Of a DNA stretch of 64,000 nucleotides, positions 1 to 7,734 are shown piece after piece. Location: positions 1 through 64,000 of the forward strand of contig DAOTWA010000005.1 in NCBI GenBank assembly GCA_034435955.1. The letters are read 5' to 3'. The stretch comes from DAOTWA01 sp034435955 (lineage in GTDB: Bacteria > Chloroflexota > Anaerolineae > Anaerolineales > Anaerolineaceae). The notes beneath the pieces were generated by a model that was given only the letters and a program-made list of their open reading frames with translations, was not told where the DNA came from and searched no databases. The position numbers and the translations under genes were made by a program. Numbering within the stretch: the stretch's first letter is position 1; the number at the start of each line of letters is the position of its first letter.

Positions 1-122
1 AGTGCCCACATGCTCGCTGAGAAGGGCACACCTTTGTTCGCCAGCATTAGCGCGCCGAAGGTGAAACCGGCTGCCAGATATACAAGAGCGGTGCGCAGGA
101 ACCACACACTTAATCGCGGCAT
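1..122 (-). CDS. Membrane protein, 3'-truncated by window edge
   Basis: An ATG at 122-120 follows the TGA of the upstream gene after one base (TGAGATG), which is typical operon coupling. The reading frame stays open to base 1. The visible 40 residues begin MPRLSVWFLRTALVYLAAG and form one hydrophobic segment followed by a short loop and a second hydrophobic start. It is too short to name. Position and coupling suggest another small membrane subunit of the same NnrS-like/heme-copper-like operon. What I see is an open frame with a transmembrane helix; function is unknown. Confidence 0.6.
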   Translation of the reverse strand, partial: MPRLSVWFLRTALVYLAAGFTFGALMLANKGVPFSASMWA

Positions 123-123
123 C

Positions 124-540
124 TCATTTTTCCTTCACCCGCGCCCAGGTGTTGACTACGAAGCACATACCCGCCGCCCATTGAAGCACCGCTGAGGCAA
201 CCAGCAGCCATCCCCATGCGGTCAGACCAGACGCGACCAACGGCTCACCGGCCGCCCTCATCAGCAGCCCGACGTTCAGCAACCCAAATGTGGTCCATGC
301 CAGCCATTCGTAGCCGCGCGGTAATTCCCTGCTGTATTTAGGAAAAAGCCAGAAGGTTACACCAAAGATAAACTGAGTGAGCCAGCCCACCACAAACAGA
401 TGCAGATACACCGGCATGAATCCCGCTAGCGGGCCAAACGAATCCACAACCGGCTGCGTTACCACCGCAATCCCTACCAATAAGGCGGCGAGTAAATATC
501 CCAGCGATGTCTTCACATACCACCGTGTGACGGCGGGCAT
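124..540 (-). CDS. Small four-helix membrane protein of NnrS-like operon
   Basis: The 138-residue product has about four hydrophobic segments (near residues 12-30, 38-65, 75-95 and 105-132). The second carries a histidine-containing stretch (PVYLHLFVVGWLTQFIFG) and the motif FWLFPKY, reminiscent of single helices of heme-copper oxidase subunit I or NnrS proteins. The start codon overlaps the stop of the upstream NnrS-like gene by one base (TGATG), so the two are translationally coupled. The pairing with an NnrS-like protein suggests a heme or metal binding membrane partner, but no substrate can be assigned from sequence. I treat it as a conserved hypothetical membrane protein. Confidence 0.65.
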   Translation of the reverse strand: MPAVTRWYVKTSLGYLLAALLVGIAVVTQPVVDSFGPLAGFMPVYLHLFVVGWLTQFIFGVTFWLFPKYSRELPRGYEWLAWTTFGLLNVGLLMRAAGEPLVASGLTAWGWLLVASAVLQWAAGMCFVVNTWARVKEK

Positions 541-1661
541 CAGTCAGCCTCCCTCATTACCGCTTTCCTGCTTTCATATGCTGTCTGCCCCAAAAATAAA
601 AGTACAGCAAGGACGTTGAACATCCCACCCCATTTTCGGCCGGGTATCCATCCCAGGAGATCTCCAGCGATGCGCATTACCAGAGACAGGTGCAGAAGCA
701 CCAGATGAGCATAAAACGTCGGACGGTAAGCCACCGGAATCTGTAACACGCCTGGGAGGATGATCGGAGCGTGGCCAAATATCATCGTCATGACAAAACC
801 CAGGAAGATCGCGTGCAGGACAGCGTCGTACGTTAATCCCGTCAGGAAGACGCCGTTGGTTATGACCAGCGTGCCAGCCAGAATCAGCCACAGATAGCCG
901 GGCAGTAGGCACCAGGCGATGTAGCGGGTGAGTGCATTGGGGTGGCGGATGTTGCGCGGGGCCACATCGAAAATCAACAGCCAGGCGGCTTGCATCAGCA
1001 GCCCGGCTCCGAAGATGCGCACTCCGATTGCCTGATACCAGATGCTGACCACCAAACCAGCTAAGAAGACCATCACGGCAAAAGAGTAAAGGCGCTGTTG
1101 AGCCGCAGTGATGCGCCGCACGCGGCTGAGCTCGATGCGCTCGCCAGTGATCGTCAACACCAGAAAAGACACCCACCACAGAACCACCCGGAATATCGGC
1201 CAACCGGCCAGCCACAAAGCATTGCCCACCACCCAGCTAAGCACGCCTAGCATCATGACCAGCGTGTATATCCGTCTCTCCATCTGGACCATGACGCCGA
1301 GCACTACCAAACCGCCAAGGCTGCCGACGGTGATCAAAACCGGCCCGGTCAGGCTGAGCCGGTCAAAAATGAGAGCGAAGCCCCCGATAGCGGTTAAAAC
1401 CGGGCCGATAAAAAGATAACTACGCCGTAGTGCCACCACCCTCTCCAATATAATCAATGTGCCCAGGAAACCCGATACCATTAAGGGGCCGTGGTTTTGA
1501 ACCAGACTCGTTTGGATATCAGGCAGGGACCAGCCCAGACGAACTAACCCGGACCATAAAGCGAATAAAAGCAGGACCATGAGCGCCGCAAGCAAGGGCC
1601 AGGGACGCGGCCGGGCTTCAGTCAGCATTGGCGTAAACTTCTCTGGAGGGGGTTGTCTCAT
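540..1661 (-). CDS. NnrS-like polytopic membrane protein
   Basis: The product has 373 residues with roughly ten to twelve hydrophobic segments and little soluble sequence. Conserved-looking histidines lie at or near helices: QNHGPLMVSGFLGTLIILER near residues 55-75, DAVLHAIFLGFVMTMIFGHAP near 278-300, and HLVLLHLSLVMR near 318-330. The pattern HGPLMV...ER followed by H.ifLGFv..MifGHAPiI resembles the NnrS family, heme- and copper-containing membrane proteins linked to nitric oxide stress in Proteobacteria. The gene lies 34 bases after the DUF488 stop and is coupled to the next membrane gene. The family call rests on motif memory; the NO link is inference. Confidence 0.65.
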   Translation of the reverse strand: MRQPPPEKFTPMLTEARPRPWPLLAALMVLLLFALWSGLVRLGWSLPDIQTSLVQNHGPLMVSGFLGTLIILERVVALRRSYLFIGPVLTAIGGFALIFDRLSLTGPVLITVGSLGGLVVLGVMVQMERRIYTLVMMLGVLSWVVGNALWLAGWPIFRVVLWWVSFLVLTITGERIELSRVRRITAAQQRLYSFAVMVFLAGLVVSIWYQAIGVRIFGAGLLMQAAWLLIFDVAPRNIRHPNALTRYIAWCLLPGYLWLILAGTLVITNGVFLTGLTYDAVLHAIFLGFVMTMIFGHAPIILPGVLQIPVAYRPTFYAHLVLLHLSLVMRIAGDLLGWIPGRKWGGMFNVLAVLLFLGQTAYESRKAVMREAD

Positions 1662-1695
1662 CTCAAATTGCCGGGTGCTTTGACAGGCGCATCTT

Positions 1696-2046
1696 TCACT
1701 TCAGGTGCTCTTCCAGAAAGATCTTCAGAGCGGCGGCATTGTTGAGGCGCTCTTCAACCGAACTGTACACCAGGGTGATGTCCTCTTTTCGCGCGGCTTC
1801 CAGCAGTGGCTTCCAGGAATCGGGTTTTGACTCCAACTCGGCGAAATATCGCCGTTTAAATTCCTCCCACTTTTCAGGTGCGTGACCATACCAATGGCGC
1901 AGATCATCGCTGGGAGAAACATCGCGGAACCAATGCTCGATGTGAAGCTCTTCCTTCTTTTTACCGCGAGGCCAAAGGCGGTCTACCAGGAAGCGGCGTC
2001 CATCTTCGGAAGTCGGCTCCTCATAGACACGTTTGATTCGGATCAT
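1696..2046 (-). CDS. DUF488 family protein
   Basis: This 116-residue soluble protein opens with IRIKRVYEEP and carries FLVDRLWPRGKKKEEL near residues 20-35, the hallmark of DUF488 proteins. The centre has W-rich stretches (HWFRDVSPSDDLRHWYGH) and the C-terminus ends in ITLVYSSVEERLNNAAALK. Length matches the short DUF488 members. A GGAGG Shine-Dalgarno sits just before the ATG. It is the first gene of the leftward operon with the NnrS-like protein. Biochemical function is not established for the family; frequent neighbours elsewhere are stress or redox genes. Confidence 0.85.
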   Translation of the reverse strand: MIRIKRVYEEPTSEDGRRFLVDRLWPRGKKKEELHIEHWFRDVSPSDDLRHWYGHAPEKWEEFKRRYFAELESKPDSWKPLLEAARKEDITLVYSSVEERLNNAAALKIFLEEHLK

Positions 2047-2436
2047 GCATACCTCCGTAAAGTTTTGGATACTATTTCAATAGATGAAACCTGAGCGGTC
2101 TGAAGATTTTGCATTCATAAGCAAATAGTCGCATAAGATGCGTCAAAATAATACGGCTGTATCCCAAGATTTATTATTAATCTTACCACTATAATCCAAT
2201 TACCCTTCGATCCTCCTCAACTTGCCGTTTACTGGACCGCCGCTTCTTTCGCCGCCGCACAACGAACAGATTGGCTTGCCTGGCCCCATCCAACGTCAAG
2301 ACTTGATCGAGAAGACAAACCAGCCGCGATGCGGGAATGTCGTTGTTCCTATGTGCATTTTATCTTGGCGATAATCTTAATGATGGCAAAACTCAGAAGG
2401 TTGACGAGACAATCGGGATACCATCGGCGGCGTTTT

Positions 2437-2445
2437 TGATATAAT
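2437..2445 (+). promoter_or_regulatory. Extended -10 promoter element (TGaTATAAT)
   Basis: TGA followed by a perfect TATAAT at 2440-2445 is an ideal extended -10. No good -35 hexamer lies 16-18 bases upstream; the TTGACG at 2401 is too far. The predicted start is near 2452, about 25 bases before the structured element at 2477-2593. Confidence 0.55.
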
Positions 2446-2476
2446 AATAGCGCGTTAATCATTATCTTTCAGGTAT

Positions 2477-2593
2477 AACGGAGCCGGGTCTGGCATCATC
2501 CTGTTATCCAGAGTTTTTAGTGTGGGGGATAGTATCCGGGCTCTGGTAATGTTGTAACGTTCTTTGGCTCAAAAGATAAGAACCGACTCCGTT
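2477..2593 (+). ncRNA. Candidate structured RNA or long 5' leader
   Basis: Bases 2477-2490 (AACGGAGCCGGGTC) can pair with 2580-2593 (GAACCGACTCCGTT) at 12 of 14 positions, closing a domain of about 117 nt. Inside it 2508-2513 (CCAGAG) pairs perfectly with 2541-2546 (CTCTGG), and a small GGAT-AGT-ATCC hairpin sits at 2527-2537. It lies directly downstream of an extended -10 element and has no open reading frame. It does not match tmRNA, SRP RNA or RNase P signatures that I know. It may be a small RNA or the 5' leader of the HEAT-repeat gene. Confidence 0.4.
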
Positions 2594-2775
2594 CGAGGCA
2601 GGTGGCATGTAGGGTTTGGCGATCAACCATGTTGGTCGTTAAGGACGCAGATCAGACGCTTGATGTCGATCCTCCGGCTTTCTTTCTAAAATGGCGGGGG
2701 GTGTTTGTTGTAAATTGCCAGTGTGGGTATATCTTTCATCGCCTGAGCATTTAACCCTCGGAAGAACATTCCTTT

Positions 2776-4203
2776 ATGGAAAGAAATCAACCGCTTAGCC
2801 CTTTGTCAATTGAAAATCCCCGGCCCAAAGATCGTCAGGTTGAAATTGCACAGTGCCTGCGTGAACTGCACTCCCGCAATCCGCATGTGCGCCGCCAGGC
2901 GGTGAAGCGTCTCGGCGAGCTGAGGGCCGAACCGGGCGCCTTGATTGCCATGCTGGATGACAACAACAGTTATGTGCGCTCAACCGCTGCCGAAGCCCTG
3001 GGCAACGCGGCTGGCAGCCGCCGAGAGGATGTGATCGAGCGGCTGATGGCCGCAATCGATGATCCGAACGATTACGTATGCACGGCCGCTATCAGCTCGC
3101 TGGGAGTATTGCGCGCCGAGGCTGCCCGCGAGCAGATTTTGGATTGCCTGAGTGATGACAATCCTTATGTTGTTCAGGCTGCTATCATCGCGTTAGCGCG
3201 TATCGGACCGCCCTCATTGGCCGAACGTTTGGCAGATTTTCTCGAATCGGATAATTATCTGGTGCGGTTGGCTGCTGCACGCGCGGTCGGTCTGTTGGAA
3301 TATAAACCCGCAGGATTAAAAGTCCTCGAAAATCTGCGCGAAAATATTGTCCAACATAATGAGCGGGACATCAAGCTGCCAAAAAATTATATCCAGACCC
3401 TCGCAAAGCTCAAAGTAGTCGAGGCGATCCCTATTTTGATGGAGGTCGCCCAGAACATTGTTGGCTTACGCAGTGTTGCAGTCGAAGCGTTGATCGACTT
3501 GAAAGCCGACGCGGCAGCTCCCGTCCTGGCTCCTTTGTTGAGCGATCCGAGCAATAACCTGCGCCGCAGCCTGATCGAAATGATGATTAACGCTGATTAT
3601 CGTGCCTCTCTTCCCCTCATACGCACGCTGTTGAAGGATCCGGCTGTCACCATCCGCGAGGAAGCTCTGGCGGCGGTCAACCATTGGCACGATCAGGCCT
3701 CGGTCGAACAGGTACGCTGGATGGCCTATCACGATCCCAATCCTTTCGTTCGCCCCCAGGCCGTCACCGCCCTGGTCGATCTCATTGGAAGGGATGCACT
3801 GCCTGATTTGATCGCGCTCGCTTCGGACCACAATCCCCATGTGCGCGAAGCGGTTGCGAATAATCTTGGAAAGCTTGGTCGTCTTCCTGAAGAGGGCCTA
3901 GCCGCCTTGCAGGAGCTCGTTCGAGACGAGCACGCTGCCGACGCAGCACGCAACGCCTTGATCGCTCATGGACTGGCGATCGAGCAGATGCCGGTTCCCA
4001 TTAAACCTCCTCCGCCGGCCGAAGCCCTTGTGCCCACAGATCCAGAGGAGGTTCGTACCCTGCTGGAGGGTCTCGAGCGCTGGCAATCTTCCCTGGGAGA
4101 ACGGCTCGATCCCCGCACGGCCGAAGACAGGGTTATCCTCGACCAGGCTCTTACTACACTGATTGCCGCTCTGCGTAAATACCTTCGCCAGACTTCATTA
4201 TAA
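2776..4203 (+). CDS. HEAT-repeat (PBS lyase-like) protein
   Basis: The 475-residue protein is built of repeated about 31-residue helical pairs with the PBS-lyase HEAT pattern, for example HVRRQAVKRLGEL (about 37-49), YVRSTAAEALGNA (66-78), YVCTAAISSLGVL (98-110), YVVQAAIIALARI (129-141), YLVRLAAARAVGLL (160-173), FVRPQAVTALVDL and HVREAVANNLGKL. The C-terminal 80 residues leave the repeat pattern, contain a proline-rich linker (PIKPPPPAEA) and end in helices. There is no signal peptide, so it is probably a cytoplasmic scaffold or protein-binding solenoid. The ATG is preceded only by a weak GGAAG. The partner is not evident from the neighbours. Confidence 0.85.
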   Translation: MERNQPLSPLSIENPRPKDRQVEIAQCLRELHSRNPHVRRQAVKRLGELRAEPGALIAMLDDNNSYVRSTAAEALGNAAGSRREDVIERLMAAIDDPNDYVCTAAISSLGVLRAEAAREQILDCLSDDNPYVVQAAIIALARIGPPSLAERLADFLESDNYLVRLAAARAVGLLEYKPAGLKVLENLRENIVQHNERDIKLPKNYIQTLAKLKVVEAIPILMEVAQNIVGLRSVAVEALIDLKADAAAPVLAPLLSDPSNNLRRSLIEMMINADYRASLPLIRTLLKDPAVTIREEALAAVNHWHDQASVEQVRWMAYHDPNPFVRPQAVTALVDLIGRDALPDLIALASDHNPHVREAVANNLGKLGRLPEEGLAALQELVRDEHAADAARNALIAHGLAIEQMPVPIKPPPPAEALVPTDPEEVRTLLEGLERWQSSLGERLDPRTAEDRVILDQALTTLIAALRKYLRQTSL

Positions 4204-4276
4204 AAACAATTTACCCCAATTGCCGTCTGACGAGCGATGCCCGCATCCGGGAGGAAAACGGATGGCGGACTGCTTA

Positions 4277-4285
4277 TGTTAAAAT
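4277..4285 (+). promoter_or_regulatory. Extended -10 element (TGtTAAAAT) before ECF operon
   Basis: TG-T-TAAAAT lies about 51 bases upstream of the GTG start of the ECF ATPase gene, giving a likely transcript start near 4292. No clear -35 is visible. It matches the extended -10 style seen elsewhere in this window. Confidence 0.4.
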
Positions 4286-4335
4286 AACCAGATGATGAGC
4301 TCTCCAATACCCTATTTGAACGGGTCAGGTTTGCC

Positions 4336-6081
4336 GTGCCAGCGCTGATCGAATTCAGCCGGGTTGATTTCGAATATCCGCTGAGCGGAGGGGAAGCAAT
4401 TCCCGCTTTGAAAGATGTCTCGGTGCGCATCGAGGAAGGCGAAAGGGTGGCGGTGGTAGGCGCTAACGGCTCGGGGAAAACCACTTTCGCCCGTCTGGCT
4501 AACGCATTACTCGTTCCAAAGCAGGGAACGATCAGAGTGGCCGGCATGGATACCCGCGAACCCGCCTTCCACGCCGCCATTCATGCTATGGTGGGAATGG
4601 TCTTCCAATTCCCTGAAGACCAATTTGTAGCCACGATCATTGAAGAAGACGTCGCTTTCGGCCCCGAGAACCTGGGGCTGGAACCCGCCGAAATCCGTCA
4701 GCGGGTGGAGCAGGCTTTGCGTGAAGTTGGTCTTTGGGAGTACCGTCAGCGCGCCCCTCACCTGCTTTCTTCTGGCCAGATGCAGCGGTTGGCTCTGGCC
4801 GGCGTGCTGGCTATGAGGCCGCGTTGTGTGATTTTTGATGAAGCCACCACCATGCTGGATCCCGGTGGAAGGAAAATGATGCTGGCCAGCCTGAACCGAC
4901 TTCATCAGGAAGGCATCACCGTGGTATTCATCACCCATCACATGGAGGAAGCCGTCCAGGCGGATCGCGTGCTGGCCTTTGACCATGGCAGACTGGCTTT
5001 TGACGGATCGCCTCAAAACCTCTTTCACGATGAAAAAAAGTTGCACGAGCTGCAGTTGGAACCCCCACCCGCTGCGAGTCTCGCCAAACGGCTCAAAGCC
5101 CTCCTTCCGAATCTGCCTGACGGCCTGCTTGAACCGGAGGAGTTGATTGCTGCGCTGCCTTACTGCCCTACATCAGCCGATTCTCCCACCTCGACTCTTC
5201 CCAACCAATCGTCCACCGAAGCGACCGCTGTGATCCGGGTTTCAAACCTGGGCTATACCTATTTGAAGGAAACACCTTTCTCCCATCGCGCGCTTGACGG
5301 AATTAACCTGGTTGTGCCCGCCGGAAGCTCTCATGTCCTTCTCGGCGCGACCGGCTCGGGAAAAACCACCCTTCTCCAGCATCTGAACGGACTGATCAAG
5401 CCCCAGGAAGGGAGCGTGCGGGTCGGTCCATTCGATTTCGCTCTTCATTCACCAAGTCGCAAAGCGGTTGCCCAGGTGGTCAGTCTGATGTTTCAAAATC
5501 CTGAAATCCAGTTCTTCGAGCGCTATGCTGGCGATGAGATCGCCTACGGCCCGCGTATGATCAAACTGAATGAACCGCTCGCCGATCGCGTGCGTTGGGC
5601 AATGCAGATGGCTGGCCTGGATTTTGAAACCTACAAGGATCGCCCGCTGTTTACCCTCAGTGGCGGGGAGCGCCGTAAAGTTGCGCTGGCTTCTGCGCTG
5701 TCGCTCAAACCTTCTATTTTATTGTTGGATGAGCCAACCGGCGGCCTGGATCCCCGCTCGCGGGTGGAACTGCTGAGCAAGCTTACCAAATTGCGCGAAA
5801 CTGGCGTAACGCTGGCATTTTCGTCCCATCAGATCGAGGATGCCGTTCTTCTTGCCGATAGTGCTGCATTGCTGAACGAGGGCAGGATCGCCATGGCCGG
5901 TTCTGTCAGCACAACGCTGGACGACGCGCAGCGGTTGGAGCCATACGGCCTGGAGGCACCGCTGGCCGCAAGGGTGGCGGCTGGTCTGCGAGAGAAGGGC
6001 TGGGCCATACCTGCCGGCATCGTCCGCGTTGAAGATCTGGAAGCCAGCCTGGACCTGGCCTTGGAAGCCTGCGAGCCATGA
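4336..6081 (+). CDS. ecfA: Fused energy-coupling factor (ECF) transporter ATPase, EcfA-EcfA
   Basis: This 581-residue protein contains two complete ABC ATPase domains in one chain. Domain 1 (about 1-235) has Walker A GANGSGKT, signature LSSGQMQRLALAGVL and Walker B CVIFDEATT with the H-loop ITHHMEEA. Domain 2 (about 290-530) has GATGSGKTT, LSGGERRKVALASAL, ILLLDEPTGGLDP and SSHQIEDA. In most bacteria the two ECF ATPases are separate; here they are fused with a linker around 245-290. Domain 1 has an SSG rather than SGG signature. It drives vitamin or metal uptake with EcfT, whose ATG overlaps its stop (ATGA). The GTG at 4336 is the only in-frame start near the conserved N-terminus. Confidence 0.9.
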   Translation: MPALIEFSRVDFEYPLSGGEAIPALKDVSVRIEEGERVAVVGANGSGKTTFARLANALLVPKQGTIRVAGMDTREPAFHAAIHAMVGMVFQFPEDQFVATIIEEDVAFGPENLGLEPAEIRQRVEQALREVGLWEYRQRAPHLLSSGQMQRLALAGVLAMRPRCVIFDEATTMLDPGGRKMMLASLNRLHQEGITVVFITHHMEEAVQADRVLAFDHGRLAFDGSPQNLFHDEKKLHELQLEPPPAASLAKRLKALLPNLPDGLLEPEELIAALPYCPTSADSPTSTLPNQSSTEATAVIRVSNLGYTYLKETPFSHRALDGINLVVPAGSSHVLLGATGSGKTTLLQHLNGLIKPQEGSVRVGPFDFALHSPSRKAVAQVVSLMFQNPEIQFFERYAGDEIAYGPRMIKLNEPLADRVRWAMQMAGLDFETYKDRPLFTLSGGERRKVALASALSLKPSILLLDEPTGGLDPRSRVELLSKLTKLRETGVTLAFSSHQIEDAVLLADSAALLNEGRIAMAGSVSTTLDDAQRLEPYGLEAPLAARVAAGLREKGWAIPAGIVRVEDLEASLDLALEACEP

Positions 6082-6896
6082 ACGATTTCGAATTCCTGAG
6101 CAACTTTGCTATCGGCCAGTACCTGCCGGTCAATTCGCCGATCCACCGACGGGATGCCCGCATCAAGATTCTGGCCTTGCTGGTCTTTCTGATTGCGATA
6201 ACCTTTGCGCCCAGCATTCCAGGACTGCTGCTCGGTATTGGCGCAATCCTCATTGCCTTTATCCTGGCCCGTATTCCCTTGCGCTATCCCTTACGCGCCT
6301 GGATCACCCTTGCCCCATTCCTTTTAATCCTGACTCTCATCCAGTTGTTCATGACCCCTTCACAGGGCAGCCCCACTGTGATGCATGTCGGTCCACTCTC
6401 GGCCAGCCTGGCGGGTGTATGGTCTGGCCTTCGCCTGATTTCGCGTTTCACTGGCTATATCCTCCTGATCAATCTGATTTCGGCTGTCCTGTCCACCTCC
6501 GAGATGACCCACGGATTGGAAGCCATGCTTCACCCGTTCGAGCGTCTGGGGTTGCCCAGCCACGATCTGGTGCTGGTGGTCCAGGTGACGCTGCGCTTCT
6601 TGCCGATCCTGATGCTGAATGCCGAGCGGATCGCCAAAGCGCAGGCCTCTCGGGGTGCCGAATGGGGTTTGGGCAGCCGAAATCCATTCCGACGCGCGCA
6701 GCAGATTGTCCCCCTGATTGTTCCCCTTTTCCTGGCAGCCTTAAGGCGAGCCGAAAATCTGGCCCTGGCAATGGATGCGCGCGGCTATGCCAGCCACAAG
6801 CGGCGTACCTCAATGGTACAGATGAGATTCCGTTCTTCGGACGAAGCCTTCTTAGCCGCCGTTGTACTGTCAGCCGCGGCGATGTTTATCATCTAA
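6078..6896 (+). CDS. ecfT: ECF transporter transmembrane coupling protein EcfT
   Basis: The 272-residue membrane protein begins with a soluble N-terminus ending in HRRDARIKILALLVFLIA and has about five to six transmembrane helices. The long cytoplasmic coupling region has the two Ala-Arg-Gly-type motifs of EcfT: AQASRGAEWG near residue 190 and AMDARGYASHKRRT near 230. These dock onto the ATPases. It overlaps ecfA by four bases (ATGA), so both are made from one mRNA. A compound hairpin at 6968-7013 follows. Substrate choice depends on separate S subunits, one of which is encoded convergently just downstream. Confidence 0.9.
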   Translation: MNDFEFLSNFAIGQYLPVNSPIHRRDARIKILALLVFLIAITFAPSIPGLLLGIGAILIAFILARIPLRYPLRAWITLAPFLLILTLIQLFMTPSQGSPTVMHVGPLSASLAGVWSGLRLISRFTGYILLINLISAVLSTSEMTHGLEAMLHPFERLGLPSHDLVLVVQVTLRFLPILMLNAERIAKAQASRGAEWGLGSRNPFRRAQQIVPLIVPLFLAALRRAENLALAMDARGYASHKRRTSMVQMRFRSSDEAFLAAVVLSAAAMFII

Positions 6897-6967
6897 ATTC
6901 TGACCAGTTCACATACTGGAGCTGGCTGATCACTCACCCGAGCCGGCCAATTCTGGGGCGAAACATT

Positions 6968-7013
6968 ACAAGAGGGTAGTCGCCCCTGTCGCTTAGGGCA
7001 AGACCCCTCTTGT
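6968..7013 (+). terminator. Compound hairpin terminator after ecfT
   Basis: ACAAGAGGG (6968-6976) pairs with CCCTCTTGT (7005-7013), enclosing a smaller GCCC/GGGC hairpin. The T-rich stretch CTATTTGTTTT follows a few bases later on the plus strand. It sits between convergent genes and may act for both. Confidence 0.6.
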
Positions 7014-7052
7014 CGATCTATTTGTTTTAACCGTATCCGACGCGGATACCGC

Positions 7053-7610
7053 TTACAAATTCGCCCCTCGCCGGCGGGTGACGCCGATCTGCCGCCAGGC
7101 CGCCACGACAACAACCACCAGGAAAGCGGAAACGGCGGCTTCGGGTAACCCGTTTGCCACCCCAACGCCCAATAACGCTGCCCAGGGTGCCAGGCCCATC
7201 AGCCCAATAGCCCCCAAGACTAGAATGGTATTCGTTAGGCTGCCGACGATTCCCGCCCCGATCAGCCCGGAGACCGGCCAGCGCTTAAGTGCAGACCACG
7301 CAAGCCAGGCCATCGGACCGATGGCCAATCGCGGCAGGATTGAAATCAGCGGATTTGTAAACCACACATCGTTAGGACTCAACGGCGCGACTGCCGCCTG
7401 GATCAGGCTGAATATCCCAAATATTGCTCCGATTCCAAGGCCAACAATCGGCCCCTCAAGCACTGCTCCAATGATGACTGGAATGTGCATGACGGTTATC
7501 GAGATACCCAAGATCCCAGGTAGAAATCCCAAGCGAGTCCATCCGAGGAAAACCGAGATAGCGCCCAGAACCCCTGTGATCACCAGTTTGCGTGTGCGAC
7601 TTTCGACCAT
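7053..7610 (-). CDS. ECF transporter substrate-binding (S) component
   Basis: The 185-residue protein has six hydrophobic helices. Its N-terminus, RKLVITGVLGAISVFLG, is the small-residue (AxxxA-like) first helix typical of S components that contacts EcfT, and loops such as MHIPVIIGAVLEGP and NPLISILPRLAIGP fit the ECF_trnsprt type (PF12822), which includes pantothenate-type members. It captures a small substrate at the outer face and hands it over with the ATPase/EcfT module encoded convergently. AGAGGAG precedes the ATG. The exact substrate cannot be read from sequence. No vitamin riboswitch is visible in the 124 bases upstream. Confidence 0.85.
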   Translation of the reverse strand: MVESRTRKLVITGVLGAISVFLGWTRLGFLPGILGISITVMHIPVIIGAVLEGPIVGLGIGAIFGIFSLIQAAVAPLSPNDVWFTNPLISILPRLAIGPMAWLAWSALKRWPVSGLIGAGIVGSLTNTILVLGAIGLMGLAPWAALLGVGVANGLPEAAVSAFLVVVVVAAWRQIGVTRRRGANL

Positions 7611-7734
7611 AGTGCTCCTCTGCTCGCCAGAAGCCTCCCAAGAATTTAATTGGCATAATCATACCATAATCAGGAAAATATTACCGGCATCATACCTTCG
7701 CAATAATTAAAATTTTCCTTATCCTGCGCCTTGC

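Larger units (their letters stand above)
2047..2775. other. 729-bp intergenic region
   Basis: No convincing protein-coding frame is present between the divergent DUF488 and HEAT-repeat genes. The left part (about 2100-2220) is AT-rich and could hold the leftward promoter. An extended -10 element at 2437-2445 and a long-range RNA helix (2477-2490 with 2580-2593) are listed separately. Smaller hairpins follow near 2621-2637 (GATCAAC-CAT-GTTGGTC). The transcript leader of the HEAT gene would be roughly 325 nt if it starts near 2452. Confidence 0.6.

Noticed and set aside
2477..2593. Identification of the structured element as 6S RNA, tmRNA or RNase P RNA
   Set aside because: The domain is too short for 6S RNA, and the conserved sequence blocks of tmRNA, SRP RNA and RNase P RNA are absent; left as an unnamed candidate.
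2591..2600. GTTCGAGGC as a tRNA T-loop
   Set aside because: No acceptor stem, D-arm or anticodon arm can be placed around it.
6029..6979. 316-codon plus-strand frame over ecfT
   Set aside because: It is a shifted frame over ecfT, whose membrane-protein sequence and ARG-type motifs are clear; the alternative is rich in Pro, Cys and Ser without any fold pattern.
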